Assembly (NCBI RefSeq): GCF_900105155.1
Contig: NZ_LT629762.1
Coordinates: 2,232,001 to 2,296,000, forward strand
Direction of reading: 5' to 3'
Length of the DNA stretch: 64,000 bases
Source of the DNA: Pseudomonas prosekii
GTDB taxonomy: Bacteria; Pseudomonadota; Gammaproteobacteria; Pseudomonadales; Pseudomonadaceae
Shown here: piece after piece, positions 1 to 9,236 of the stretch
How positions within the stretch are numbered: position 1 is the first letter of the stretch
Layout: each line of letters opens with the position of its first letter
Notes under the pieces: model-generated
The model's input: only the letters and a program-made list of their open reading frames with translations
Databases searched by the model: none
What the model was told of the DNA's origin: nothing
Position numbers and translations under genes: made by a program

Positions 1-1430
1 ATGTTGAAAGCCTGAAGCTGTTCCGCGATCGTTTCGACATCCCGGTAAAAGACGAAGAGCTGGAGAACCTGCCGTTCTTCAAGCCTGAGCCAAACAGTGC
101 CGAAGCCCGTTACCTGAGCGAGCGCCGCACCGCACTCGGCGGTTTCGTGCCACAGCGCCGCGCCAAGAGCTTCGATATTCCGACGCCGCCGCTCGACACC
201 CTCAAGGCAATCCTTGACGGTTCCGGCGACCGTGAGATTTCCACCACCATGGCTTTCGTGCGGATCCTCGCGCAACTGGTCAAGGACAAGGAAATCGGCT
301 CGCGCATCGTTCCGATCATCCCGGACGAAGCCCGTACCTTCGGTATGGAAGGCATGTTCCGTCAGTTGGGCATCTACTCTTCCGTCGGCCAGTTGTACGA
401 TCCGGTCGATAAAGACCAGGTGATGTTCTACAAGGAAGACAAGAAGGGCCAGATCCTCGAAGAAGGCATCAACGAAGCGGGCGCCATGAGCTCCTTCATC
501 GCTGCCGGTACTTCGTACTCCAGCCACAACCAGCCAATGCTGCCGTTCTACATCTTCTATTCGATGTTCGGCTTCCAGCGTATCGGCGACCTCGCCTGGG
601 CCGCTGGCGACAGCCGTACCCGTGGTTTCCTGATCGGCGGCACCGCCGGCCGAACCACGCTGAACGGCGAAGGCCTGCAACACGAAGATGGTCACAGCCA
701 CATCCTGGCCGGCACCATCCCGAACTGCCGCACCTTTGATCCAACCTACGGCTATGAGCTGGCGGTGATCATCCAGGACGGCATGAAGAAGATGACCGAA
801 GAGCAGCAGGACGTTTTCTACTACATCACCGTGATGAACGAGTCCTACCAGCAGCCAGCCATGCCGGCCGGTGTCGAGGAAGGCATCATCAAGGGCATGT
901 ACCTGCTCGAAGAAGACACCCGCGAGGCGGCGCACCACGTTCAGCTGATGGGCTCCGGCACCATCCTGCGTGAAGTCCGTGAAGCAGCGAAGATTCTGCG
1001 CGAAGAGTTCAACATCGGCGCTGACGTCTGGAGCGTTACCAGCTTCAACGAACTGCGTCGCGATGGCCTGGCCGTCGAGCGCAGCAACCGTCTGAAGCCT
1101 GGCCAGAAGCCTCAGGTGAGCTACGTCGAAGAGTGCCTGAGCGGCCGTAAAGGTCCGGTCATTGCCTCTACCGACTACATGAAGCTGTTCGCCGAACAAA
1201 TTCGTCAGTGGGTCCCGTCCAAGGAATTCAAGGTCTTGGGCACCGACGGTTTCGGTCGCAGTGACAGCCGTAAAAAGCTGCGTCACTTCTTCGAAGTCGA
1301 TCGTCATTTCGTGGTGTTGGCAGCCCTGGAAGCCTTGGCTGACCGTGGTGATATCGAACCTAAGGTGGTGGCCGAGGCTATCGTCAAGTTCGGGATCAAC
1401 CCGGAAAAACTCAACCCACTGGACTGCTGA
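1..1430 (+). CDS. aceE: Pyruvate dehydrogenase E1 component, C-terminal part (5' end outside the window)
   Basis: The reading frame is open from base 3 and runs to TGA at 1428-1430, so about 475 residues of a protein that is normally near 880 are present. It is the homodimeric thiamine-diphosphate E1 that decarboxylates pyruvate and acetylates the lipoyl groups of E2. The visible part covers the end of the middle domain and the C-terminal transketolase-like domain, with the conserved stretches GLQHEDGHSH and FGRSDSRKKLRHFFEVD. The E2 gene follows after 11 bases, with a GAGGAG ribosome site overlapping this gene's end, which is the usual aceEF arrangement. The ATG at 147 is internal and is not the start. 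Identification is secure. Confidence 0.97.
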   Translation, partial: VESLKLFRDRFDIPVKDEELENLPFFKPEPNSAEARYLSERRTALGGFVPQRRAKSFDIPTPPLDTLKAILDGSGDREISTTMAFVRILAQLVKDKEIGSRIVPIIPDEARTFGMEGMFRQLGIYSSVGQLYDPVDKDQVMFYKEDKKGQILEEGINEAGAMSSFIAAGTSYSSHNQPMLPFYIFYSMFGFQRIGDLAWAAGDSRTRGFLIGGTAGRTTLNGEGLQHEDGHSHILAGTIPNCRTFDPTYGYELAVIIQDGMKKMTEEQQDVFYYITVMNESYQQPAMPAGVEEGIIKGMYLLEEDTREAAHHVQLMGSGTILREVREAAKILREEFNIGADVWSVTSFNELRRDGLAVERSNRLKPGQKPQVSYVEECLSGRKGPVIASTDYMKLFAEQIRQWVPSKEFKVLGTDGFGRSDSRKKLRHFFEVDRHFVVLAALEALADRGDIEPKVVAEAIVKFGINPEKLNPLDC

Positions 1431-1441
1431 GGAGACAATCT

Positions 1442-3427
1442 GTGAGCGAACTCATTCGAGTACCTGACATCGGCAGCGGTGAAGGTGAAGTAATCGAACT
1501 ATTTGTGAAGGTCGGCGACCGTATCGAAGCCGAGCAGAGCATCCTGACGCTTGAGTCGGACAAGGCCAGCATGGAAGTGCCTGCGCCGAAGGCCGGTATC
1601 GTCAAAAGCCTGAAAGTGAAGCTGGGCGATCGCCTGAAAGAAGGCGACGAGTTGCTGGAGCTGGAAGTCGAAGGGGACGCTGCGCCGGCTCCTGCGGCTG
1701 ACGCGCCGGCCGGTGCTCCGGCCGCCAAGGCTGAAGCGGCTCCTGCGGCTGCACCTGCCGCCGCTGCTCCAGCTGCCGCGCCTGCTGCCGCTTCGGTTCA
1801 GCAGGTTCACGTGCCGGACATCGGTTCGTCGGGCAAGGCTCAGATCATCGAGATCCAGGTCAAGGTCGGCGACACCGTCGAGGCTGATCAATCGCTGATC
1901 ACCCTGGAATCCGACAAGGCCAGCATGGAAATCCCATCGCCAGTTGCTGGCGTGGTCAAGAGCATCAGCGTCAAGCTCAACGACGAAGTCGGCACCGGCG
2001 ACCTGATTCTGGACCTGGAAGTGGCGGGTGCTGCGGCGGGTGCTGCGGCCCCTGCTGCTGCCGCGCCAGCTCAGGCTGCTGCGCCGGCTCCGGCCGCCGC
2101 TGCTGCTCCAGCCGCCGCGCCTGCCGCACCGGCCGCCGACACCGTTCAGGACATTCATGTTCCGGACATCGGTTCGTCGGGCAAAGCCAAGATCATCGAA
2201 GTCCTGGTCAAGGCTGGCGACACCGTCACCGCCGACCAGTCGCTGATCACCCTGGAATCCGACAAGGCGAGCATGGAAATCCCATCGCCAGCCGCTGGCG
2301 TGGTGGAAAGCGTTTCCATCAAGCTGGATGACGAAGTCGGTACTGGCGACCTGATCCTGAAACTCAAAGTCAAAGGCGCTGCGCCTGCTGCTGCACCGGC
2401 TCCGGCTGCTGCACCTGCGGCGGCCAAGACTGAAGCGGCTCCTGCTGCTGCGGCCGCATCGGCACCTGCTGCAACTGCTTCGGCACCTGTTGCACCAGCC
2501 AAACCGGGCGCCAAGGTTCACGCCGGCCCGGCGGTACGCCAATTGGCGCGCGAGTTCGGCGTCGAGCTGAGCGCGGTCAGCCCAAGCGGTCCGCACGGTC
2601 GCGTCTTGAAAGAAGACGTGCAGGTTTACGTCAAAGCGATGATGCAGAAGGCCAAGGAAGCACCGGCCGCTGGCGGCGCAACCGGTGGCGCGGGCATCCC
2701 GCCGATTCCGGTCGTGGACTTCAGCCGTTTCGGCGAAACCGAAGAAGTGCCGATGACTCGCCTGATGCAAATCGGCGCGTCGAGCCTGCACCGTAGCTGG
2801 TTGAACATCCCGCACGTGACTCAGTTCGATTCGGCTGATATCACCGACCTGGAAGCGTTCCGCATCGCCCAGAAAGCCGTCGCAGAGAAGGCCGGCGTCA
2901 AGCTGACCATCCTGCCGCTGCTGCTCAAGTCGTGCGCACACCTGCTCAAGGAACTGCCGGACTTCAACAGTTCGCTGGCACCAAGCGGCAAGGCGATCAT
3001 CCGCAAGAAATACGTGAACATCGGCTTCGCCGTCGACACCCCTGAAGGCCTGCTGGTACCGGTCATCAAGAACGTCGACCAGAAGAGCCTGTTGCAACTG
3101 GCAGCCGAAGCCGCTGCGCTGGCCGCCAAGGCCCGCGACAAGAAGCTCACCGCTGACGACATGCAAGGCGCCTGCTTCACCATTTCCAGCCTCGGCCACA
3201 TTGGCGGCACCGGCTTCACGCCGATCGTCAACGCGCCGGAAGTGGCGATCCTCGGTGTTTCCAAGGCAACCATCCAGCCAGTCTGGGACGGCAAAGCCTT
3301 CCAGCCGAAACTGATGCTGCCACTGTCGTTGTCCTACGATCACCGTGTGATCAACGGCGCCGCAGCCGCTCGCTTCACCAAGCGCCTGAGCGACCTGCTG
3401 GCCGACATCCGCACCATTCTGCTGTAA
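1442..3427 (+). CDS. aceF: Pyruvate dehydrogenase E2, dihydrolipoamide acetyltransferase with three lipoyl domains
   Basis: This 661-residue protein transfers acetyl groups from lipoamide to CoA and forms the core of the pyruvate dehydrogenase complex. Three lipoyl domains are visible, each with an ESDKAS lipoylation motif (lysines near residues 41, 159 and 275), separated by Ala/Pro-rich linkers. A peripheral subunit-binding domain follows (about 365-405), then the catalytic acetyltransferase domain ending in the DHRVINGA motif with the active-site His. The start is GTG at 1442, 11 bases after aceE and preceded by GGAG. Pseudomonas species differ in lipoyl-domain number; three is at the high end. 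A strong terminator follows the gene. Confidence 0.97.
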   Translation: MSELIRVPDIGSGEGEVIELFVKVGDRIEAEQSILTLESDKASMEVPAPKAGIVKSLKVKLGDRLKEGDELLELEVEGDAAPAPAADAPAGAPAAKAEAAPAAAPAAAAPAAAPAAASVQQVHVPDIGSSGKAQIIEIQVKVGDTVEADQSLITLESDKASMEIPSPVAGVVKSISVKLNDEVGTGDLILDLEVAGAAAGAAAPAAAAPAQAAAPAPAAAAAPAAAPAAPAADTVQDIHVPDIGSSGKAKIIEVLVKAGDTVTADQSLITLESDKASMEIPSPAAGVVESVSIKLDDEVGTGDLILKLKVKGAAPAAAPAPAAAPAAAKTEAAPAAAAASAPAATASAPVAPAKPGAKVHAGPAVRQLAREFGVELSAVSPSGPHGRVLKEDVQVYVKAMMQKAKEAPAAGGATGGAGIPPIPVVDFSRFGETEEVPMTRLMQIGASSLHRSWLNIPHVTQFDSADITDLEAFRIAQKAVAEKAGVKLTILPLLLKSCAHLLKELPDFNSSLAPSGKAIIRKKYVNIGFAVDTPEGLLVPVIKNVDQKSLLQLAAEAAALAAKARDKKLTADDMQGACFTISSLGHIGGTGFTPIVNAPEVAILGVSKATIQPVWDGKAFQPKLMLPLSLSYDHRVINGAAAARFTKRLSDLLADIRTILL

Positions 3428-3437
3428 ACCCAAACAA

Positions 3438-3457
3438 GCCCTCCTTCACCGGAGGGC
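3438..3457 (+). terminator. Hairpin directly after aceF
   Basis: GCCCTCC and GGAGGGC form a perfect 7-bp stem around a 6-base loop, 11 bases after the aceF stop. It has no long T tract, so it may protect the RNA end or slow the polymerase ahead of the stronger terminator at 3501. Confidence 0.5.
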
Positions 3458-3500
3458 TCGTTGCGTTCCACGTTTTCCGAGCGCCACGCTCGTACCTCAA

Positions 3501-3528
3501 CCCCGCCAATTTGGCGGGGCTTTTTTTT
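3501..3528 (+). terminator. Rho-independent terminator of aceEF
   Basis: CCCCGCC and GGCGGGG pair around AATTT and are followed by C and eight consecutive T residues. This is a textbook intrinsic terminator placed 75 bases after aceF. Confidence 0.9.
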
Positions 3529-3693
3529 GCCTTGAATAAATGCAGAGCTTCTTCCTACAGCCTCCGCTTATTTGGCCCACAAACCCGGTCCACTTCTGCC
3601 CGATATTTTTTGCCAGTCAGTAACTAGTCTTAGTTGCATGAAGTTCAAGACGAACTTCCACATCCTTAATTGCTTAGTTAGCACAAACTTCGA

Positions 3694-5100
3694 ATGGATT
3701 CGAATATGTTCAAACCCACTGTCGGCCCGATTATTGGTCACACTACAACTAACCATGCACGTATATTCTTGCGCGGCGACACTCAGAAAGATGCAGCAGT
3801 ATTTGCCGGCATACGTTATCGGCGATCAGGTGAAGAGCGTTGGACCAAAGGTGTGTTTACCAGACTTCGGACACAACGGGACATGTCCGATGTCATTGCG
3901 TTGAATGACCTGCATGAAGACACCGAATACGAATATCAAACCGGCTGGCTCAGCCCGATGAGCCCGGTGCACACCGTGGACACCGTGCAAGAGCTGCCAC
4001 TGCAATGGCCGCGCGAGGTGTATCGCTTTCGCACCCGCTCCAGCAAATCCACCCTGCCCCGTGCTTACATCGTCGGCTCGTGCCGCTATTTGCGCATGAC
4101 CGCAGGCATACCGTCGGCGCCGCAGTTGGGCGACCGGATTTTCGCCTCGATCTCGCGATTGGCGGCACAGGCCAACCCGCCGATCAGCGCCACACTGATG
4201 ACCGGCGACCAGATCTACGTCGATGACTTGAACCGTTTTGCTCCCGACCGCGATTATCAACAGATTCTCAGCAAGTACCGCACGGCGTTCGCCCAACCGA
4301 ACATCAACAAGTTGATGTCTAACACAGCGACTTACATGATCCTCGACGATCATGAGATTGAAGATAATTGGCCAGCCAACAAAAGCAAGAACGATGATTA
4401 TCTGTATAAAAACGCAATGGACGCCTATGAGTTATACCAAGCCAGCCATAGCCCGGCGCATGGACTACTGGCCAACGGACAAGTCAATCCGCAACTAAAA
4501 CAGTATTGGTATCAATTCGCCGAGGGCGATATTGAATGGTTTGTCACTGACAGCCGCACCCGGCGCGACTTGTCTGCCGGCAATCGACGAATTCTCGATA
4601 AAGAGCAGGAAGAGGCGCTGCTCAAATGGCTGATCCACAGTCCGGCACGGGTCAAGTTTGTGGTCACCAGCGTGATGTTTTACCCCGACCGCAAAAGCCT
4701 CGGCGACGATGCCTGGAAGGCATTTCCGGAACAGCGCCTACGCCTGCTGGAGACCATTCGTACGCAGCGCATCCCGAATGTCTTCATCATTTCCGGAGAT
4801 GTCCACGGCTCCCTGACCAGTCGCCTGACCCACAGCGAAGACCCTGACTTCGAAGTGCACACCATCGTCTCGTCGCCGCTATGCAACAGCAAACTGCTGC
4901 CGTACGCCCGGGAATCGACGTTTATCCTGGACAAGCCATTGGCGCAAACCGCGGCCGGGGACTATCGGCATGAACTGACCAGCAAAGTGGTCAGCCAGGA
5001 CAACTTTGCCCATTTGCTGGTCGAGGCCAAGCAGATCCGCGTCAACTACCACGACCGCGACGGCGAACTGCTGCAATCGATCAGCATTCCGTTGCGTTAA
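3694..5100 (+). CDS. PhoD-like metallophosphatase (alkaline phosphatase D family)
   Basis: This 468-residue protein belongs to the PhoD/calcineurin-like metallophosphoesterase superfamily. An N-terminal beta-sandwich-like part is followed by the metal-binding motifs in order: GSCRY near 129, TGDQIYVDD near 170-178, LDDHEIEDNW near 217-226, and ISGDVHGS near 366-373. I see no Tat or Sec signal, so unlike classical secreted PhoD it may be cytoplasmic; its substrate cannot be read from sequence. It stands alone between the aceF terminator and a REPIN. The start is ATG 3694; ATG 3709 is an alternative, and neither has a clear ribosome site. Confidence 0.8.
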   Translation: MDSNMFKPTVGPIIGHTTTNHARIFLRGDTQKDAAVFAGIRYRRSGEERWTKGVFTRLRTQRDMSDVIALNDLHEDTEYEYQTGWLSPMSPVHTVDTVQELPLQWPREVYRFRTRSSKSTLPRAYIVGSCRYLRMTAGIPSAPQLGDRIFASISRLAAQANPPISATLMTGDQIYVDDLNRFAPDRDYQQILSKYRTAFAQPNINKLMSNTATYMILDDHEIEDNWPANKSKNDDYLYKNAMDAYELYQASHSPAHGLLANGQVNPQLKQYWYQFAEGDIEWFVTDSRTRRDLSAGNRRILDKEQEEALLKWLIHSPARVKFVVTSVMFYPDRKSLGDDAWKAFPEQRLRLLETIRTQRIPNVFIISGDVHGSLTSRLTHSEDPDFEVHTIVSSPLCNSKLLPYARESTFILDKPLAQTAAGDYRHELTSKVVSQDNFAHLLVEAKQIRVNYHDRDGELLQSISIPLR

Positions 5101-5539
5101 GGCTGCACACCCCGGTGACAGCGACTCACTAGGGTTAGGGTTGAAACTGGAATTGCGACAAATGCAGATGCAGATGCTGTAATCAAAACCAAACCAGTGG
5201 CGAGCGAGCTTGCTCGCGCTGGGCTGCGCAGCGGCCCCAAAATCCAGTGAGCGCTGCGCACTCAAACGCGAGCAAGCTCGCTCGCCACAGATGCATCATC
5301 AACCCACAGTCGCTTCACCAGCCCCACAGTCGCCTCTCCAGCCGCAAAAATCGCCGGCATGAACATTACTTTCACCCCGGCGCTGGAGAAATCCTTCGTC
5401 CTGCCGACATATTCTTATAGCACTTGGCCTTCATCACTCTTGTCAGTCGGTGCCGCAATGATGCAACCTTGCCGCAGGCAACAGTGACGAGGGCGAAAGC
5501 CCGGCGCGATCAGCATATTCGAAGCGAGTTTCCCTCCAT
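5101..5539. other. Intergenic region between the PhoD-like gene and dipA
   Basis: This 439-base stretch holds the REPIN at 5198-5288. Downstream of it no ORF stands out, and I recognise no riboswitch or RNA gene. The dipA promoter is expected in its last 150 bases, but no clear -35/-10 pair was identified. Confidence 0.5.
5198..5288. repeat. REPIN (pair of inverted REP palindromes)
   Basis: GTGGCGAGCGAGCTTGCTCGCG at the left is mirrored by CGCGAGCAAGCTCGCTCGCCAC at the right, with about 45 bases between them. This is the common fluorescens-group REP doublet in an intergenic position. Confidence 0.85.
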
Positions 5540-8233
5540 ATGAAGAGCCAACCCGATGCCGCCAGCCGTATGGTGGCCGAGGTAGTGACGCAGTTGCCTG
5601 TGCCCTCGCGGCTCGGCATGCTGCGTTTCGAACGGCTGAATGAAGCGAGCTGGGCGCTGCTGTTCCTCGATCCCAATTGCGAACGCCAATTCGGCCTGCC
5701 GGCGGTGGAACTCTGTGCGCTGGTCGGCTCGCCGTACGCGAGCCTGATGGAGCCCGAAGCGCGCTATCAGCTGCACGACGCGATCCAGCAACAACTCACC
5801 GAAAGTCCGCATTACCTGGTGCGCTACACCTTGCACACCGCCGCCGGGACCTTGAGCCTGCTGGAACTCGGCGAAGCCTACAAACAACACAATCGACACC
5901 TGCTGCGCGGCTACCTGTTAGTTGTCGACGGCTTGTTCGACGGTGAAATACAGCTGCCGGCGCTGGACCTCGAAACTCAGAATTCGCGCCTGCAAATCGC
6001 TCTCGAACTCAACCAGCGTGCCCAGCAAGAACAATTGCAGCACCTGGACCGCGTGCGTGCCCAGCAAGACCTGATTCTGCTGCTGACCCGTCAGCGCTAC
6101 ACCACCAGCAACTCGTTGCAGGAAGCCGCCGAGCTGATCACTCGTTGCGCCTGCGACATCTACGAAATCGATTGCGCCAGCCTGTGGAACCTCGAAGGTT
6201 CGATGCTGGTGCCGATCTCGGCGTATCACCGCGCCACGCAGGAATACCAACTGCCGGAGCCGATCGACGTCAGCAGCTTCCCCGACTACCTCGAAGCCTT
6301 GCACAGCAGCCGCGCCATCGACGCGCACAACGCGATTCGCGACCCGCGCACCCGCGACATGGCCGAAAGCCTGCGCCCGCGTGACGTCAACGCCATGCTC
6401 GACGCCAGTATTCGCGTCGATGGCCAAGTGGTCGGCGTGTTGTGCCTGGAGCAGACCGGTGCGACCCGCGCCTGGCAGTCAGACGAAATCGCTTTTGCCG
6501 GCGAGCTCGCGGACCAGTTCGCCCAAGTCATCAACAACCACAACCGGCGCACCGCCACCAGCGCCCTGCACCTGTTCCAGCGTGCCGTGGAGCAAAGCGC
6601 CAACGCGTTTTTGCTGGTCAATTGCGACGGCGTGGTCGAGTACGTCAACCCGAGCTTCACCGCGATCACCCAATACAGCACCGAAGAAGTCCACGGGCAG
6701 ATGCTCTCGGAACTGCCGGCGCTGGAAAACCTCAGCGAACTGCTGTTCGACGCGCCCTCGGCGCTGGCCAAAAGCAACAGTTGGCAGGGCGAATTCAAAA
6801 GCCGTCGCAAAAACCTCGAACCGTACTGGGGCCAGTTGTCGATCTCCAAGGTGTATGGCGACAACCGCGAGTTGACGCATTACATCGGCATCTACGAAGA
6901 CATCACCCAGACCAAACTCGCGCAGCAGCGCATCGAGCGCCTGGCCTACACCGACAACCTGACCAACCTCGGCAACCGGCCGGCGTTCATTCGCAACCTC
7001 GACGAGCGCTTCGCTCGCGACAGCGATACGCCGATCAGCCTGTTGCTGGTGGACATCGACAACTTCAAGCGGATCAACGACAGCCTCGGCCACCAGACTG
7101 GCGACAAACTGCTGATCAGCCTTTCCCGACGCCTGCGCAACAGCCTGAGCCCGAGCGGCAGCCTGGCGCGTTTCGCCAGTAACGAATTCGCCGTGTTGCT
7201 CGACAACACCGACCTCGCCGCCGGCCAGCAAGTCGCCAACCAATTGCTGGCGACGCTCGACAAACCGATGTTCGTCGACAACCAGTTGATCAGCGTTACC
7301 GGTTCGGTCGGCCTCGCCTGCGCGCCGCTGCATGGCCGCGATCCGCAGACGTTGATGCGCAACGCCGGTCTGGCGCTGCACAAGGCCAAAGCCAACGGCA
7401 AACATCAGGTGCAGGTGTTCACCGAAGCGCTGAACGCCGAAGCCAGTTACAAATTGTTCGTCGAAAACAACCTGCGCCGCGCGCTCACGCAGAACGAGCT
7501 GGACGTGTTCTACCAGCCAAAACTGTGCCTGCGCAGCGGCCGCCTGCTGGGCATGGAAGCGTTGCTGCGCTGGAATCATCCGGAAAAAGGCATGATTCGC
7601 CCGGACCAGTTCATCAGCGTCGCCGAAGAAACCGGCCTGATCATTCCGATTGGCAAATGGATTGCCCGCCAGGCTTGCCGCATGAGCAAAGACCTGACCG
7701 CCGCCGGGCTGGGCAATCTGCAAGTGGCGATCAACCTGTCGCCCAAGCAGTTCTCCGACCCGGACCTGGTGGCGTCCATCGCCAGCATCCTCAAGGAAGA
7801 AGCGCTGCCGGCCAATCTGCTTGAACTGGAACTGACGGAAGGTTTGCTGCTGGAAGCCACCGAAGACACGCACTTGCAGCTCGACCAGCTCAAGCGTCTG
7901 GGCCTGACCCTGGCCATGGACGACTTCGGCACCGGTTATTCGTCGCTGAGCTATCTGAAGAAATTCCCGATCGACATCATCAAGATCGATCGCAGCTTCA
8001 TCCACGAAATTCCGGACAACCAGGACGACATGGAAATCACCTCAGCGGTGATCGCCATGGCGCACAACCTGAAACTCAAGGTCGTGGCGGAAGGTATCGA
8101 GACGGCCGAGCAATTGGCGTTCCTGCGCCGCCATCGTTGCGATGTCGGCCAGGGTTACCTGTTCGACCGGCCAATCCCCGGCTCCGAGCTGATCGAAAAG
8201 CTCCGACGCTACCCGCGCGGCCCGATTGCCTGA
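5540..8233 (+). CDS. dipA: Cyclic-di-GMP phosphodiesterase DipA (PAS-GAF-PAS-GGDEF-EAL)
   Basis: The 897-residue protein has an N-terminal PAS-like region (to about 125), a GAF domain (about 185-330), a second PAS (about 345-455), a GGDEF domain (about 470-630) and an EAL domain (about 645-890). The GGDEF signature is replaced by ASNEF (residues 546-550), so cyclase activity is not expected. The EAL motif is intact (E673-A-L-L-R-W), along with the DDFGTGYSS loop, which supports c-di-GMP hydrolysis. Length, domain order, the ASNEF sequence and position between aceF and msrA fit P. aeruginosa DipA (PA5017), a phosphodiesterase needed for biofilm dispersal. The protein lacks membrane segments, so it should act in the cytosol. 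Confidence 0.9.
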   Translation: MKSQPDAASRMVAEVVTQLPVPSRLGMLRFERLNEASWALLFLDPNCERQFGLPAVELCALVGSPYASLMEPEARYQLHDAIQQQLTESPHYLVRYTLHTAAGTLSLLELGEAYKQHNRHLLRGYLLVVDGLFDGEIQLPALDLETQNSRLQIALELNQRAQQEQLQHLDRVRAQQDLILLLTRQRYTTSNSLQEAAELITRCACDIYEIDCASLWNLEGSMLVPISAYHRATQEYQLPEPIDVSSFPDYLEALHSSRAIDAHNAIRDPRTRDMAESLRPRDVNAMLDASIRVDGQVVGVLCLEQTGATRAWQSDEIAFAGELADQFAQVINNHNRRTATSALHLFQRAVEQSANAFLLVNCDGVVEYVNPSFTAITQYSTEEVHGQMLSELPALENLSELLFDAPSALAKSNSWQGEFKSRRKNLEPYWGQLSISKVYGDNRELTHYIGIYEDITQTKLAQQRIERLAYTDNLTNLGNRPAFIRNLDERFARDSDTPISLLLVDIDNFKRINDSLGHQTGDKLLISLSRRLRNSLSPSGSLARFASNEFAVLLDNTDLAAGQQVANQLLATLDKPMFVDNQLISVTGSVGLACAPLHGRDPQTLMRNAGLALHKAKANGKHQVQVFTEALNAEASYKLFVENNLRRALTQNELDVFYQPKLCLRSGRLLGMEALLRWNHPEKGMIRPDQFISVAEETGLIIPIGKWIARQACRMSKDLTAAGLGNLQVAINLSPKQFSDPDLVASIASILKEEALPANLLELELTEGLLLEATEDTHLQLDQLKRLGLTLAMDDFGTGYSSLSYLKKFPIDIIKIDRSFIHEIPDNQDDMEITSAVIAMAHNLKLKVVAEGIETAEQLAFLRRHRCDVGQGYLFDRPIPGSELIEKLRRYPRGPIA

Positions 8234-8270
8234 CATAACACCGCAAAACCCCTGTGGAACACCCTAATCC

Positions 8271-8384
8271 CTGTGGCGAGGAGGCTTGCCCCCGTTTGAG
8301 TGCGCAGCACTCACAAGATCTTTGTTACCTCAGATATTTTGGGGCTGCTTCGCCGCCCAACTGGGGCAAGCCCCCTCGCCACAG
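8271..8384. repeat. REPIN of the GTGGCGAGG(A/G)GGCTTGCCCC class
   Basis: CTGTGGCGAGGAGGCTTGCC at 8271 is mirrored by GGGGCAAGCCCCCTCGCCACAG ending at 8384. It occupies most of the gap between dipA and msrA and is a different REP sequence class from the one at 5198. Confidence 0.8.
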
Positions 8385-8472
8385 TTCGCTCCCACAGTTG
8401 TAGTGATTTACTTGGCATCATTGGGCAAACTGCGTGTCTGACAATTTACATTCAACCTGACTGAGGGGACTG

Positions 8473-9123
8473 ATGATGGTCTTGCGCTCGGAAATTCTGG
8501 TGAACAAAAACGTGCTCCCGACTAAAGAACAAGCTCTGCCCGGCCGTGAAACTCCGATGACCCTGCCGGAACGCCACTTCGTCCACGACGCCCCGCTGCT
8601 GGGCCCGTTCGTGACTGACGTGGATTTCGCGATCTTCGGCCTCGGCTGCTTCTGGGGCGCCGAACGCAAGTTCTGGCAGCGCGAAGGAGTGGTAAGCACG
8701 GTGGTCGGCTACGCCGGCGGCTTCACGCCAAACCCCACGTACGAAGAAGTCTGCTCGGGCCTGACCGGCCATAGCGAAGTGGTATTGGTGGTCTACGAAC
8801 CGGCGAAAGTCAGCTACCAAGAACTGCTGAAAATGTTCTGGGAATTGCACAACCCGACTCAGGGCATGCGCCAAGGCAACGACATCGGCACGCAATATCG
8901 CTCGGTGATCTACGCCACCAACCCGACTCAACTGGACGCCGCCAAGCACAGCGCACAAGTGTTTCAGGCTGAGTTGACCAAGGCTGGCAAAGGCGAAATC
9001 ACCACCGAAATCGAAGAAGCCCCGACGGTCTACTTCGCCGAGGCGTATCACCAGCAATACCTGGCGAAAAACCCGGAAGGGTATTGCGGGATTGGCGGTA
9101 CTGGCGTGACTTGCCCGATTTGA
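8473..9123 (+). CDS. msrA: Peptide methionine sulfoxide reductase MsrA
   Basis: This 216-residue enzyme reduces methionine-S-sulfoxide in proteins. The catalytic motif GCFWGAE places the nucleophilic Cys at residue 59, and the C-terminal [13 protein letters not shown] contains the resolving cysteines. The start at 8473 has GAGGGG just upstream; ATG 8476 is equally possible. The gene converges with rlmJ across a hairpin-forming repeat. Length and the roughly 50-residue N-terminal extension match the long MsrA form of Pseudomonas and E. coli. Confidence 0.96.
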   Translation: MMVLRSEILVNKNVLPTKEQALPGRETPMTLPERHFVHDAPLLGPFVTDVDFAIFGLGCFWGAERKFWQREGVVSTVVGYAGGFTPNPTYEEVCSGLTGHSEVVLVVYEPAKVSYQELLKMFWELHNPTQGMRQGNDIGTQYRSVIYATNPTQLDAAKHSAQVFQAELTKAGKGEITTEIEEAPTVYFAEAYHQQYLAKNPEGYCGIGGTGVTCPI

Positions 9124-9141
9124 TTTTCGGACGCTGAAATG

Positions 9142-9205
9142 CTTCGCGGGCAAGCCTCGCCCCTACAGATCACTCAACCTGTAGGAGCGAGGCTTGCCCG
9201 CGAAG
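9142..9205. repeat. Short REP hairpin between convergent msrA and rlmJ
   Basis: CTTCGCGGGCAAGCCTCGCC is mirrored by GGCGAGGCTTGCCCGCGAAG in inverse form (with CTACAG/CTGTAG inside), giving a near-perfect hairpin of about 26 bp. Its position between two converging genes suits bidirectional termination, but there is no T tract. Confidence 0.8.
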
Positions 9206-9236
9206 ACGTCCGGTCAGAGGCCATCAATCCATCTGA

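Noticed and set aside
1499..3433. 644-codon open frame antisense to aceF
   Set aside because: It is a shadow frame of a GC-rich gene with Ala/Pro-rich linkers; its translation (Arg/Ser/Gly-rich) is not protein-like, and aceF is certain.
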